64,000 nt of DNA from positions 992,001-1,056,000 of the forward strand of contig NZ_CP075682.1 of assembly GCF_018603435.1 (NCBI RefSeq), in the 5' to 3' direction. Below the pieces are notes generated by a model. That model had not been told where the DNA came from. It worked only from the letters and a program-made list of their open reading frames with translations, and searched no databases. Shown in pieces: positions 29,463 to 39,211 of the stretch. The translations under genes and the position numbers were made by a program. This stretch comes from Chryseobacterium sp. ZHDP1. Its GTDB lineage: Bacteria; Bacteroidota; Bacteroidia; Flavobacteriales; Weeksellaceae. Each line of letters begins with the position of its first letter. Position 1 is the stretch's first letter.

Positions 29463-32400
29463 TTAATATTCTCCTATTTGAACTATCTTACCTAAATGAT
29501 TAAGCCTTACTTTTACAATAGATCTCAAATTATTAGAGCTTTGAATTACTTTATATGACGTACCTCTTAACACAGAATTTACATCTACACTTGTTTCTAA
29601 ATGATGTCTAAACCAAAATCCAGAAAGCAATGATCCGAACTTCTGCACTCTAAAAAGATTTTTAGAAATCAAACTCAGATTTTTATCATCAAATAAATCA
29701 ACTTCTTTCGGATCAAAATCGTCTGATGGAAATAAAAACATTTCATTCTGTTTCATTGTAAATAAGAATTTCCAACCTAACTCAGAATTATATTCTTTGT
29801 CAATAATTGGTAAATTCTGATTTACTCTTTCTACAGCTTCATAAAAACTCACAACTTTCTCCTGTAGATTTCCATTTTCATCTTCATAAATTGCAACGTG
29901 ATGATTATTTCCTGTACTGACGAAATCAACGGCTATCTTTTGACCATTTTCGTCTAAAATTTCTTTTCCTAAATGATCTTTTTTATAATGTAAAGCTTCG
30001 GCATTATTAATTCCTGTAATAGTAACGGTCTTTATTGAAATTCCTTTTGATTTGTTAATCCAGATCGGATTCTTTTCCAAATCTGAAAAGGCTTCTTTAG
30101 AGTTTCCGTTAAATTCTTTTAATCTTTCAGTTAGAATATCGCGAACTCCTTTATCAATAACTTTTTCAATATTTTTAAAATCTTTAAAATTATCCGGATT
30201 AACAACTTTTCTGATGGTATAACCTGTTTCATACCAAGCTAAAGTTACGGTTTCAGGTAATTGCTCCGTTTTTTCAGCATTAAGAAATATTGGATTTTTA
30301 GAAATAATATTTTTCCCAGTGAATGCTTTTTTAGAATCTCCGCCAAACTCCTGTAATCTTTTTAGCAGAGCATTTTTGTATTTTTCATTTTGAACTTTCT
30401 GAATAGTTTCGAGATCAAATTTTCCAGATATTTTTTCTTCTTTTGTTTTAAGAAATTTCGAACTTCCGTAAATTGTTTCTTTATGAAGCTGTCCTCTCGG
30501 GGTTAGTTCTGTTTTTGCAATTATACTTCCCTTTTTCTTAATTTTATTAATATTTTTGGTAACTACTTTATTTTTAGCTTTATGAGAAATCAAAACTTCT
30601 TCCAATTGTTTTTTCGCTTCACTACGGAAATTTTTAATCGGTAATTTGAATCTTCTTTCTTTTGATCCGTTTTTCTTTTCTACAATTTCTGTAATGCTAT
30701 TTTCAATATTTGTAATTATTTTATGTTCTTTATGAGCTTCATTTTTTCTTGCATTCAAATAATTCAGATATTGGATGTGACTGTGGGTGGTAAAAGCAAC
30801 CGTTAAAGCATCCATTGCGTGATGGCGATGGTCATTTCTCTTCGTCCAATCAATGATTCTTTCTTTTTCCTCTCCTTTGGAATTTGCAATTAATTCCGTT
30901 AAACCTAATTTTCTGTACTTTTCGATATTAAGTTCTTTCATTGTGTTGACAAGATTCCAGTCTTCCCGAAGTTTATCGGTAATTCTTCCCGAAGTGGAAA
31001 CCACAGAATTAGTAATTCCGAAAAGAATTTCTTTTGCTTTTTTAGCGATATATTGTGTATTTCTTAAATCTCTTTCAATGAATCCCTCTCCTATTTCAGA
31101 ACCTTTTTTTTGTAGCTTTTCATATTTCGCTTTGGTTATAATACTTTTATCATAAAGATCTTTTATGACATTAAGAAATTTCTCTAATTTTTCCTTTCCT
31201 TCATTCTCAAGATAGTCGAAAGCCGTAAAATTTCCTTTTTTAAGATTAGCACTTCTCGGAACTAAAACTTTATTGGAAAAACTGTCATCAAAAAATCGAG
31301 ATTGAGGAATGATGTGGTCAATATCGTATTTATCTGTAAATAAATTTTCTCTTTCAATTTTTACATCTGTATACAGATCTTTAAAGCCGTTATTTGCCAG
31401 TTCCAAGTATAATTTATAGCGAATAATATCATTTCTTGAAGGACTTTTTATGCCAAATTCTCTTTGCAAAACTTCTGCATATTTCTGATGCTGTATAGTC
31501 GCTTTGTTAATTTCAGAAGTCATTGTAGCTCGTTCTTCCGCATTAAGTTTGAGTTCGCGTGCTAGTTCAATTCTTACTTCATCTGGTTTTCCGTATTCTT
31601 TGATTATTTCATTGACCAGATTGATCATTTGATTCAAAATCTTTTCAACGACTGGATTTCGTAAAGAATTTTTAGGAAGAATATCTAATTGTTCTTTCAA
31701 AATCCGGTTCTCCAATTGCTCTTTGGTCAAAGAATTTTTAGAATGATTGTAACCTGCATAATTACATGCTACGCTGTATTTATGTTCTTTAATGTAAGGA
31801 TAAATCTTTCGCATTGCCTTAGAGCTCAAACTTCCATAATCCTGAGAAAAACTAATTTCAGCTAATATTTTGGAATGTTCTTTTTTGAAACCAAATTTCC
31901 TCTCCAATAATTCATACAATTTTTCGTTTCCGGAAGGAGAATCATCGCCTTCATAGGAATATAATAAATGCCATAGCTGATAAGAAGCCTGTTTTTCAAA
32001 ATTACTTCCTTCCAACTCCGGATTAGAATCCAGAATAGATGTATCAATTCCTAATTCTGAAAGCTTTTCTCTGACAAATAATTTTATGACTTCTGCCGAA
32101 GCATTTATTTTAGAAACTTTAATTTCGTCATCAATGGTTAATTTAAATTCTTTTGGAAATTCTATCCCTTCACTCGCAATAATCTTTAAAAAAGCAGTAT
32201 ATAAATTTTCATTAGTATAATTTCCTTCAATATCTTTGAAATTAGTTTTCCATTCTTTTCCTGAATATCCAACAAGATCTAAAACATCTTTTGCAGAAAG
32301 CTTTCCTTTGATATTCACCTCATCAAAAATAGATTGCTTGAAATCTAAATCTACTGGGAATATTTCCTTTGTATCTAAATTTTGAAATTGTAAATTATTC

Positions 32401-33659
32401 AGAACCTGCCAGATTTTAAATTCCTGAAACAAAGGAGATGATTTTGGAGCAACTTTTAGCCCAACGGTTTTCTTTTTTGTTTTTCCATTTTCTGTAATTT
32501 CAATTTCCCTGTTTTCAAACTCACAGATACTGATTAATCCTTTCTGTGATTTGAGTTTCCTTTGATAGAAAATGATAATATCCCGAATTTCTTCCTTTAA
32601 TTCTTTCGTTAATTCTTTATAATGTTTTGATTGAGTTTCCCATATCTTCTCAAATTCATTTAAGTAATCCTGTCTGTAGAAAACCTGATTTTTAAGCTTT
32701 GTATGAGGGTTTTCTTTCAACTGCTGAAATAAATACTCTCCAACTGTTTGATTATGAAAATAAAGCTCTTTACTTCGATCACTAATCGCACCTAAATAAC
32801 CGCTAGAATTATTCAGATTGCTGTTAATTTCCTGAAATACAACAGCCAGACTTTCAAAATCCAATTGCTTTTTTACCGCTTCGCTTCTCCAAAAGTATTT
32901 TTCAACTTTCTTCTCCTGCATTGTTCCAGTTTGCTTGATTCCAACGAGAGAAAATGGCTCTTTCAGAATTGCCCAAGTTGCATTTTTATTTTTGCCTTGT
33001 AATTCTTTATAAAGGTCATCGGTTAAAATTTCTGAATAATATTGTTTCTGAAAATCCCATACTTTATCAAATTCAGCCTGTAAATCTGAACGGTAAAAAT
33101 CTGGCAACTGTTTTTTCCCCTGCTGTAAAAGTTGATATGAATATTCTCCAGGTGTTAAATTTTCTTCATACAATTTTTTGGCAACAGCCATTCCGTCTAC
33201 AATCTGTCCTTCATCTTCATTTTTAGCTTTGCGGCTGCTTTTATACCCTCTTTTTTTATTGATAAGAAGCAAAACTCTGGCAAATTCTGAAAGTTCTATT
33301 TTTTCTTTTGCTGCTTTCGCTCTTAATTCATGAGTTTGGAATGTTGAATTTTCACCAACTTCGGCAAGTAAGTCAGATTCTTTAAGAATATTATTTTTCT
33401 TTAAAACATCAATAAGATTGGCTCTTCTTAACTTAAATCTCTGAAGATTCCTTCTTGCACTTCTGGCTAAAGTTCTTCCCGCATTAGTTGTAATTGGTTT
33501 TCCTTTTTCAAAATTTAATTGTTCATCAACAGTTAATGGATTTACACGAACCCCTAATTTGATGATTTTATTGTTTTCTAAATTTTCAGAATCCTCCTGA
33601 ACGTAAGCCCAGCCAATTGATGAAACTCCTAAGTCCAGTCCGAGTATATTTTTAATCAT
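29463..33659 (-). CDS. cas9: CRISPR-associated endonuclease Cas9 (type II-C)
   Basis: The product is 1398 residues, long for II-C overall but usual for Bacteroidetes Cas9. All catalytic motifs are intact. RuvC-I is ILGLDLGVSSIGWAYV (D9). An arginine-rich bridge helix follows (GRTLARSARRNLQRFKLRR, about 61-79). RuvC-II is DEVRIELAREL (E698), HNH is DIDHIIPQSRFFDDSFSNK (H782), and RuvC-III is DHRHHAMDALTVAF (H946/H947, D950). It cleaves DNA matching a spacer, guided by crRNA and tracrRNA. The gene heads the cas9-cas1-cas2 operon, transcribed towards the array. The tracrRNA is encoded divergently just upstream. The C-terminal PAM-reading domain cannot be interpreted by eye. Confidence 0.97.
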   Translation of the reverse strand: MIKNILGLDLGVSSIGWAYVQEDSENLENNKIIKLGVRVNPLTVDEQLNFEKGKPITTNAGRTLARSARRNLQRFKLRRANLIDVLKKNNILKESDLLAEVGENSTFQTHELRAKAAKEKIELSEFARVLLLINKKRGYKSSRKAKNEDEGQIVDGMAVAKKLYEENLTPGEYSYQLLQQGKKQLPDFYRSDLQAEFDKVWDFQKQYYSEILTDDLYKELQGKNKNATWAILKEPFSLVGIKQTGTMQEKKVEKYFWRSEAVKKQLDFESLAVVFQEINSNLNNSSGYLGAISDRSKELYFHNQTVGEYLFQQLKENPHTKLKNQVFYRQDYLNEFEKIWETQSKHYKELTKELKEEIRDIIIFYQRKLKSQKGLISICEFENREIEITENGKTKKKTVGLKVAPKSSPLFQEFKIWQVLNNLQFQNLDTKEIFPVDLDFKQSIFDEVNIKGKLSAKDVLDLVGYSGKEWKTNFKDIEGNYTNENLYTAFLKIIASEGIEFPKEFKLTIDDEIKVSKINASAEVIKLFVREKLSELGIDTSILDSNPELEGSNFEKQASYQLWHLLYSYEGDDSPSGNEKLYELLERKFGFKKEHSKILAEISFSQDYGSLSSKAMRKIYPYIKEHKYSVACNYAGYNHSKNSLTKEQLENRILKEQLDILPKNSLRNPVVEKILNQMINLVNEIIKEYGKPDEVRIELARELKLNAEERATMTSEINKATIQHQKYAEVLQREFGIKSPSRNDIIRYKLYLELANNGFKDLYTDVKIERENLFTDKYDIDHIIPQSRFFDDSFSNKVLVPRSANLKKGNFTAFDYLENEGKEKLEKFLNVIKDLYDKSIITKAKYEKLQKKGSEIGEGFIERDLRNTQYIAKKAKEILFGITNSVVSTSGRITDKLREDWNLVNTMKELNIEKYRKLGLTELIANSKGEEKERIIDWTKRNDHRHHAMDALTVAFTTHSHIQYLNYLNARKNEAHKEHKIITNIENSITEIVEKKNGSKERRFKLPIKNFRSEAKKQLEEVLISHKAKNKVVTKNINKIKKKGSIIAKTELTPRGQLHKETIYGSSKFLKTKEEKISGKFDLETIQKVQNEKYKNALLKRLQEFGGDSKKAFTGKNIISKNPIFLNAEKTEQLPETVTLAWYETGYTIRKVVNPDNFKDFKNIEKVIDKGVRDILTERLKEFNGNSKEAFSDLEKNPIWINKSKGISIKTVTITGINNAEALHYKKDHLGKEILDENGQKIAVDFVSTGNNHHVAIYEDENGNLQEKVVSFYEAVERVNQNLPIIDKEYNSELGWKFLFTMKQNEMFLFPSDDFDPKEVDLFDDKNLSLISKNLFRVQKFGSLLSGFWFRHHLETSVDVNSVLRGTSYKVIQSSNNLRSIVKVRLNHLGKIVQIGEY

Positions 33660-33749
33660 AAGTATCAGTTTTTTGAAGTAAATAAAAATAGTAAGAAAAA
33701 AAATATTAAAAATGAGGTTTTCCGTAAACCATTCAAAGAAATTTTCTTT

Positions 33750-33757
33750 TATATTTG
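33750..33757 (+). promoter_or_regulatory. tracrRNA promoter -7 box
   Basis: TATATTTG matches the Bacteroidetes -7 consensus TAnnTTTG exactly. Transcription would begin a few bases downstream, at about 33762, where the anti-repeat begins. No clear -33 TTG is visible at the expected spacing. Confidence 0.6.
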
Positions 33758-33761
33758 TACC

Positions 33762-33842
33762 AATAATTTTGAAAGCAATTCACAATAAGGATTATTCCGT
33801 TGTGAAAACATTTAAGGCGGGGTAACTCGCCTTCTTTATTTT
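33762..33842 (+). ncRNA. tracrRNA
   Basis: AATAATTTTGAAAGCAATTC plus ACAA (33762-33785) is the reverse complement of the first 25 nt of the CRISPR repeat, lacking one T in the T-run. It is followed by a small hairpin (GGATTATTCC, a likely nexus), TGTGAAAACATTT and a terminator hairpin (AAGGCG..CGCCTT, 33814-33833) with a T-rich tail. This order (anti-repeat, nexus, terminator) is that of type II tracrRNAs. It is read opposite to cas9, from about 100 bp upstream of the cas9 start. The anti-repeat match also fixes the array's orientation. Confidence 0.9.
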
Positions 33843-34297
33843 ATAACAAATCGTACAATTTTAGTATATTTGCAAAACAATTAGGCAGCTAAAAAAACTG
33901 CCCAATTGAAATGTTTTTATTTACGCTTTTTGCAATAAAAACAGAAAGGCTTAGATAGATGAACTATCTTTTTGCTTCGCCAATGTCTAAATGAACGAAA
34001 GCAAATAAGGTTTTTTAATTCCATTTCAATAAATTAAAAAATTAAACATTTAATTCTAAGTTACAATCCTTTGATGCGCCAACATCGAGGGATTTTTCGT
34101 TTTATCCATCTCCAAATTATGGAGGTTATCATTCTTAATAATTTAAAAGCAAGTCACAACCGATTCAATCAGCCTAATGAAGTAAGTTATTGAATCATTG
34201 GAATTACAAATATATAAAAAAATTAAATACATACAACATAAGGCTATTGAATCGGAAATTATAAAAAAGCAACAGTTATAAAATAAACTATATTATA
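33843..34297. other. non-coding region with a long inverted repeat
   Basis: No gene was seen. A 15-bp inverted repeat with a one-base bulge, CCGATTCAATCAGCCT at 34160-34175 and AGGCTATTGAATCGG at 34241-34255, encloses an inner smaller one (TTATTGAATCATTGG). Upstream, GGCAG-CTAAAAAAA-CTGCC forms a short hairpin near 33884. The function is unknown; it could be a small RNA, a decayed mobile element or part of the cas regulatory region. Confidence 0.5.
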
Positions 34298-34326
34298 AAA
34301 AAAGCCGCCTCAAAAAAGGCAGCTTT
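34298..34326 (-). terminator. intrinsic terminator of the YceI gene
   Basis: On the minus strand, AAGCTGCCTTTTTTGAGGCGGC is followed by a T-run: stem AGC(T)GCC / GGC(G)GCT-like with a central mismatch. It lies 25 bp beyond the stop codon of the minus-strand gene at 34351. Confidence 0.7.
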
Positions 34327-34350
34327 ACAAGTCTGAAATATCTAACAATA

Positions 34351-35028
34351 TTATTTTTTAGCTTTTACATCTACAGCGATTTCGATGTCTTTGCTGATCA
34401 TCCATTCTGCAGGATCCGCTTCAGAAGTTCCGAATTTAATTCCCCAGTCTGCTCTGTTCACCGTGAATTTAGCCTGGATTGCCGCTGAGTTTTCCGTTAC
34501 ATCCACTTTTGCAGGGAATGTTACATTCATTGTTTTTCCGGATAAAGTAAGGTTTCCGCTTACCGTTTTGTTAGCTCCTGCTACCCCATCTTTTGGAGCT
34601 TCCTTAAGATCTGCTACGCTTGTAATTTTGAAATCAGCCGTCGGATTTTTTGCCGTGTCGAAGAAATCAGGGTTTTTAAGGTGCGCTTCAAGATCTGCCG
34701 GTTTTTTATCTTTTTCCGTTACAGAAGCCGGATCTACTTTAATAGAGTTCATGTCGATCACAAAGTTTCCTGCCGTTACACCGCCGTTTTCAATGCTCAG
34801 ATCTCCCGATTTTACCATTAAAGTTCCCCAACGCGGAGCCATTCCCCCTTTGTGGAATGCTTTCCAGTTTACCACAGAACCTACTGTATCTACAGGCAAA
34901 ACTTCCCCTTTGCTTTCTGCTACTTTCTGCTCGGTAGAAGTTGCTGCATTTTCAGCCGATTTTTCTTTGTTACAAGACGCTGCAAGCAATCCTACTGCAA
35001 CCAATGCAATAACACTTAGTTTTTTCAT
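34351..35028 (-). CDS. YceI family lipoprotein
   Basis: The start at 35028 (MKKLSVIALVAVGLLAASCN) gives 225 residues with a lipoprotein signal whose lipobox ends at Cys19. The 23 extra upstream codons would bury the signal, so they are excluded. After a short Ala/Ser linker the YceI lipocalin-like barrel runs from about residue 45 to the end, with FHKGGMAPRWGTLMVKSGDL, DLEAHLKNPDFFDTAKNPTA and FTVNRADWGIKFG. Family members bind isoprenoid or other lipophilic molecules in the periplasm. Here the mature protein would be tethered to a membrane. Single gene with its own terminator. Confidence 0.9.
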   Translation of the reverse strand: MKKLSVIALVAVGLLAASCNKEKSAENAATSTEQKVAESKGEVLPVDTVGSVVNWKAFHKGGMAPRWGTLMVKSGDLSIENGGVTAGNFVIDMNSIKVDPASVTEKDKKPADLEAHLKNPDFFDTAKNPTADFKITSVADLKEAPKDGVAGANKTVSGNLTLSGKTMNVTFPAKVDVTENSAAIQAKFTVNRADWGIKFGTSEADPAEWMISKDIEIAVDVKAKK

Positions 35029-35463
35029 ATTATTTAAATTGTTTAAAGTTGATTCGTAATCTCTAAATTCCGGAGCCAAAAATAGAAAACATCCCACACT
35101 TTTATCTTATCATACATCAAGAAATAAGATTTCAGGGTTTCCGTTAATGCCTTTCCGCTAAAATAAGAATTATTAAATAGACATGGTACATTTAAAAATC
35201 TTTGTATCAGGTTTGTTTAAACCAATTATAAATTTAACCGCAAAAAAGCAAAACACTTTATCGGATCTATGTAAAGTATTTCAAAAGTTTGCAAAGAGAA
35301 AAATATTTGATTTTTTTAACTTACGTGCCCTTTTTTCATTTAGGTATTAAACTTAAACAACTAAAGTGTTTAAAAGCGTATTAAATTTATAATTTATTTT
35401 TACCTTTAATAAGTTAAGCCTCTTTGTTAAATTTAAATAAGACAATAAAGCTTTTTAGAAATT
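35029..35463. other. AT-rich intergenic region
   Basis: No gene or structure could be supported. Several TTTAAA and AATAAG tracts occur. The region ends at the nested-palindrome element copy C. Confidence 0.5.
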
Positions 35464-35662
35464 AAAGTTTTTTAAAAACTCTATAGAGTTTTATCTGTGT
35501 AGACCCCATATTCGCAAGGCGTTCTGCGTTCCGTAGGAACGCTATCTTTAGAAAATTTATCGTATTTAAGATATCAATACTATGGATGGATTGACGGATT
35601 TATTCTTATTTCTACACAGATTCTGCTCCTAAAGGAGCAAACTCTTTTACTTTAAACAACTT
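35464..35662. repeat. nested-palindrome element, copy C (left end degenerate)
   Basis: This is the same element as at 521-732 and 960-1171, 30 kb away. The right inverted repeat (TTTTACTTTAAACAACTT, 35645-35662) and the internal hairpins are intact, but the left end reads AAAGTTTTTTAAAAACTC and has lost about 13 bp including most of the inverted repeat. Its presence at an unrelated site shows that the element is dispersed and not part of the toxin locus alone. Confidence 0.8.
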
Positions 35663-35732
35663 CATAATGTAGTTAAATTTAAAATGTGTTTACAAAAGAC
35701 ATTTTGATTATTTTAGCCCTTTAAATTTTAAA

Positions 35733-37856
35733 ATGAACACAACACAATACATACGGCAATCCCTCAATATATCCGGAAAAAACATCAATTCCACTTTAGA
35801 ACTATTGGCGGAAGACTGCACCATCCCTTTCATTTCCCGCTACCGAAAGGATAAAACCGGAAACCTTGACGAAACACAGATTGAACAGATTTCAAAACTC
35901 AGTAAACAGTTTGAAGAAATTGTAAAAAGAAAAGAATCCATCTTAAAATCGATTGAAGAACAAAACGCTTTAACGCCGGAACTGAAACAGAGAATTGAAG
36001 AAAGTTTTGATATTCAGGAAATTGAAGATCTTTATTTACCTTTCAAAAAAAGAAAGAAAACCAAAGCCGATGCAGCGAAAGAAAAAGGGCTGGAACCTTT
36101 AGCGAAAATGATTATGAGCCAGAAAGTTCAGGATCTGCAGTTTTTGGCTTCAAAATATCTGAACGATCAGGTTGCCTCCGAAGAGGAAGCTTTGCATGGC
36201 GCAAGAGACATCATGGCAGAATGGATCAACGAAAATATGTATGTGAGAAAAAATCTACGCCTATTATTTCAGCGAAAAGCGGTGGTTACTTCAAAAGTGG
36301 TGAAAGCCAAAAAAGATGAAGAAGACGCACAGAAATTCTCTCAGTATTTCGAATGGGAAGAAAACCTGAACAGAACCCCTTCTCACCGCCTTTTAGCCAT
36401 GTTAAGAGCCGAATCCGAAGGTTTTGTGAAAACCAATGTCGGAATCGATAAAGAGGAAGCCATTGAATTTATTGAAAATGCCATCATCAAATCCAACAAT
36501 GAAACATCGGAACAGATTTCACTGGCGATCAAAGACAGCTACAAAAGATTACTGGAACCCGCAATCTCCAACGAAACCTTACAGGAAGCCAAAGAAAAAG
36601 CTGATAAAAAAGCCATTGAGATTTTCTCTGAAAACCTTACACAGCTTCTTCTTGCGCCGCCTTTGGGAGAAAAAAGGATTCTGGCGATCGATCCGGGTTA
36701 CAGAAGCGGCTGTAAAGTAGTCTGTTTAGACGAAAAAGGCGATCTGCTCCACAACGAGACCATTTATCCGCACGCTCCGCAAAACGAAAGCGGAATGGCA
36801 ATGAAAAAAATCCGTTCTATGGTAAATGCCTATAACATTGAAGCCATTTCCATCGGAAACGGAACCGCAAGCCGCGAAACCGAGTTTTTCATCAAGAAAA
36901 TTGCATTCGACAAACCTTTACAGGTTTTCGTTGTTTCGGAAGCCGGAGCTTCGGTGTATTCTGCAAGTAAAATTGCGCGTGAAGAATTTCCAAGCTATGA
37001 CGTGACGGTTCGCGGATCGGTTTCTATCGGAAGAAGACTGGCGGATCCGTTGGCAGAACTGGTAAAAATCGATCCGAAATCCATCGGAGTCGGACAATAT
37101 CAGCATGATGTGGATCAGACTCAGTTAAAAAACGAACTCGATTCTACAGTGATGAAATGTGTAAATTCTGTAGGAATCAATCTGAATACAGCAAGTAAAT
37201 CTTTATTAAGCTATGTGTCGGGAATCGGCGAGAAAATGGCAGAAAACATTGTGAACTACCGTACTGAAAACGGAGCTTTTGAGGACAGAAAGCAGCTTAA
37301 AAAAGTTCCGAGGCTGGGAGAAAAAGCTTTTCAGCAGGCAGCCGCATTTGTAAGAATCCATAATGCCAAAAATCCGCTGGATAATTCTGCCGTACATCCC
37401 GAAGCTTACGGAATTGTTGAAAAAATGGCAAAAGATTTAGGCATAAAAACCAATGAACTGATTGCCAATAAAGAAAAAATTGCACTGATAAAACCCGAAA
37501 ACTACATCACCGGAGACATCGGAATTTTAGGAATCAAAGACATTTTAAAAGAGCTTGAAAAACCGGGACTGGACCCAAGAAAAGCGGCTAAAGTTTTTGA
37601 ATTTGATCCGAATGTAAAAAGCATCAAAGATTTAAAAACAGGAATGATTCTGCCCGGAATCGTCAATAATATCACGGCTTTTGGCTGTTTTGTAGATCTG
37701 GGAATCAAGGAAAGCGGATTGGTTCATATTTCCCAGTTAAAAGACGGCTTTGTTTCCGATGTGAACGAAGTGGTAAAACTGCATCAGCACGTTCAGGTAA
37801 GAGTAACGGAGATTGATGAGGCGAGAAAAAGAATTCAGCTGAGTATGGTTTTGTAA
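35733..37856 (+). CDS. tex: Tex family RNA-binding transcription accessory protein
   Basis: The product is 707 residues, the standard Tex length. The N-terminal helical region starts at TIPFISRYRKDKTGNLDETQ. The central YqgF/RNase H-like domain has ILAIDPGYRSGCKVVCLDEK (about 313-332). A helix-hairpin-helix follows (GINLNTASKSLLSYVSGIGE). The C-terminal S1 domain begins GMILPGIVNNITAFGCFVDL at about 634. Tex binds nucleic acid and affects transcription and RNA turnover; its exact role in Bacteroidetes is not established. It is apparently a single gene. Confidence 0.95.
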   Translation: MNTTQYIRQSLNISGKNINSTLELLAEDCTIPFISRYRKDKTGNLDETQIEQISKLSKQFEEIVKRKESILKSIEEQNALTPELKQRIEESFDIQEIEDLYLPFKKRKKTKADAAKEKGLEPLAKMIMSQKVQDLQFLASKYLNDQVASEEEALHGARDIMAEWINENMYVRKNLRLLFQRKAVVTSKVVKAKKDEEDAQKFSQYFEWEENLNRTPSHRLLAMLRAESEGFVKTNVGIDKEEAIEFIENAIIKSNNETSEQISLAIKDSYKRLLEPAISNETLQEAKEKADKKAIEIFSENLTQLLLAPPLGEKRILAIDPGYRSGCKVVCLDEKGDLLHNETIYPHAPQNESGMAMKKIRSMVNAYNIEAISIGNGTASRETEFFIKKIAFDKPLQVFVVSEAGASVYSASKIAREEFPSYDVTVRGSVSIGRRLADPLAELVKIDPKSIGVGQYQHDVDQTQLKNELDSTVMKCVNSVGINLNTASKSLLSYVSGIGEKMAENIVNYRTENGAFEDRKQLKKVPRLGEKAFQQAAAFVRIHNAKNPLDNSAVHPEAYGIVEKMAKDLGIKTNELIANKEKIALIKPENYITGDIGILGIKDILKELEKPGLDPRKAAKVFEFDPNVKSIKDLKTGMILPGIVNNITAFGCFVDLGIKESGLVHISQLKDGFVSDVNEVVKLHQHVQVRVTEIDEARKRIQLSMVL

Positions 37857-37921
37857 ATGTTTTTATCGGAAATTAAAGAAAGCCATTCCCATACATCCTA
37901 AAAATCGAAAGATAAAAAGTA

Positions 37922-38320
37922 ATGACAGACTCTAAGCAAAATAATTTAAAACGAAGCAAAGAAATTACTGCCGAATATTTCGCTTTTCTGGACCAGCATA
38001 TCGAAGAGGTGATAAGCGGAAATATCAGCGATTTCCTGAAACTCAACCAAATTGCCAAAATACTGCATGTTTCTCACTCGCATCTTTCTGACACTCTGCA
38101 ACGGGAAACCGGACATCATCCCTGTTATTTTTACGATCTTAAAATTGCAGATAAAGCCAAATTTCTTTTGACAGATACCGAGTTATCGATTGCTGAAATT
38201 GCAAAGAAACTAACCTACGATCCATCGAACTTCGGTAAGTTCTTTAAAAAATGGACAGGTGAAACTCCGGGAAATTTCAGAAAAGAGAATAAACTTCCGA
38301 AAAGTTCACCATATTTTTAA
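37922..38320 (+). CDS. AraC-type helix-turn-helix regulator (DNA-binding domain only)
   Basis: The product is 132 residues. Residues 40-125 form the paired HTH of the AraC family: LNQIAKILHVSHSHLSDTLQ for the first helix pair, then ELSIAEIAKKLTYDPSNFGK and FFKKWTGETPGNFRKEN for the second. There is no ligand-binding domain, only a short N-terminal extension. The gene lies 45 bp upstream of the SDR gene at 38366 on the same strand and may regulate it. Confidence 0.85.
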   Translation: MTDSKQNNLKRSKEITAEYFAFLDQHIEEVISGNISDFLKLNQIAKILHVSHSHLSDTLQRETGHHPCYFYDLKIADKAKFLLTDTELSIAEIAKKLTYDPSNFGKFFKKWTGETPGNFRKENKLPKSSPYF

Positions 38321-38365
38321 AATTTATCTTCTCGAAATTTGTAAAAAATTAAAAATTTACAAATT

Positions 38366-39136
38366 ATGTCAAGAAACGATTTAAAAGGAAAAGTAGCAAT
38401 TGTAGGAGGCGGTGCCAAAAATTTAGGAAGATTAATTTCTTTGGATTTTGCAGATAAAGGAGCTAAAGTGGTGGTTCATTTCAATAGTGACAGTACCAGA
38501 GCAGATGCGGAGAAAACAGTAGCAGATATTACTGCAGCAGGCGGTGAAGCATTTATGTTTCAGGGAGATTTAACAGTTGTGGAGAACAACACCAGACTGT
38601 TTGATGCAGCTATTGAAAAATACGGAAAAGCAGATATTGCAGTAAACACGACAGGGATGGTTATTAAAAAACCGATTGTACAGGTTACCGAGGAAGATTA
38701 TGATAAAATTTTTGCTGTAAATGCTAAAGCGGCATTCTTTTTTATGCAGGAAGCCGGAAAAAAACTATCCGATAACGGTAAAATCTGTACCATTGTAAGT
38801 TCACTTCTGGCAGCTTATACAAGCGATTACGCCATCTATCCGGGAAGCAAAGCCCCCATAGAACACTATACCCGTGCTGCTTCAAAAGAATTTGGCTCAA
38901 GAGGAATTTCTGTTACTGCCGTAGGTCCGGGTCCGATGGAAACGCCGTTTTTCTATGGTCAGGAAACTGCAGATTCGGCGGCTTACAATAAATCTGCAGC
39001 GGCGTTAAGCAGTTTTAGCAAAACAGGATTAACCGATCCTGAAGATATTGTTCCTTTGGTTACTTTTCTGGTAACAGACGGATGGTGGATTACGGGACAA
39101 ACTATTTTTGCCAACGGAGGATACACCACAAGATAA
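38366..39136 (+). CDS. SDR family oxidoreductase
   Basis: The product is 256 residues, classical SDR size. It has the cofactor motif VAIVGGGAKNLGRLISLDFA, an NTTGM in place of the NNAG motif, and the active-site Tyr with its Lys in YAIYPGSKAPIEHYTRAA. Ser is in IVSSLLAAYTSDY. The C-terminal DGWWITGQTIFANGGYTTR is the usual family ending. Substrate unknown. It is probably cotranscribed with the AraC-type gene just upstream; the DoxX-like gene follows after 75 bp. Confidence 0.9.
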   Translation: MSRNDLKGKVAIVGGGAKNLGRLISLDFADKGAKVVVHFNSDSTRADAEKTVADITAAGGEAFMFQGDLTVVENNTRLFDAAIEKYGKADIAVNTTGMVIKKPIVQVTEEDYDKIFAVNAKAAFFFMQEAGKKLSDNGKICTIVSSLLAAYTSDYAIYPGSKAPIEHYTRAASKEFGSRGISVTAVGPGPMETPFFYGQETADSAAYNKSAAALSSFSKTGLTDPEDIVPLVTFLVTDGWWITGQTIFANGGYTTR

Positions 39137-39211
39137 AATTAAGTAAATTCGTAAAATTAAAATGGATGATTGATTTCGATGATCCATTTTTTTTAATTAA
39201 AAAAACACATT

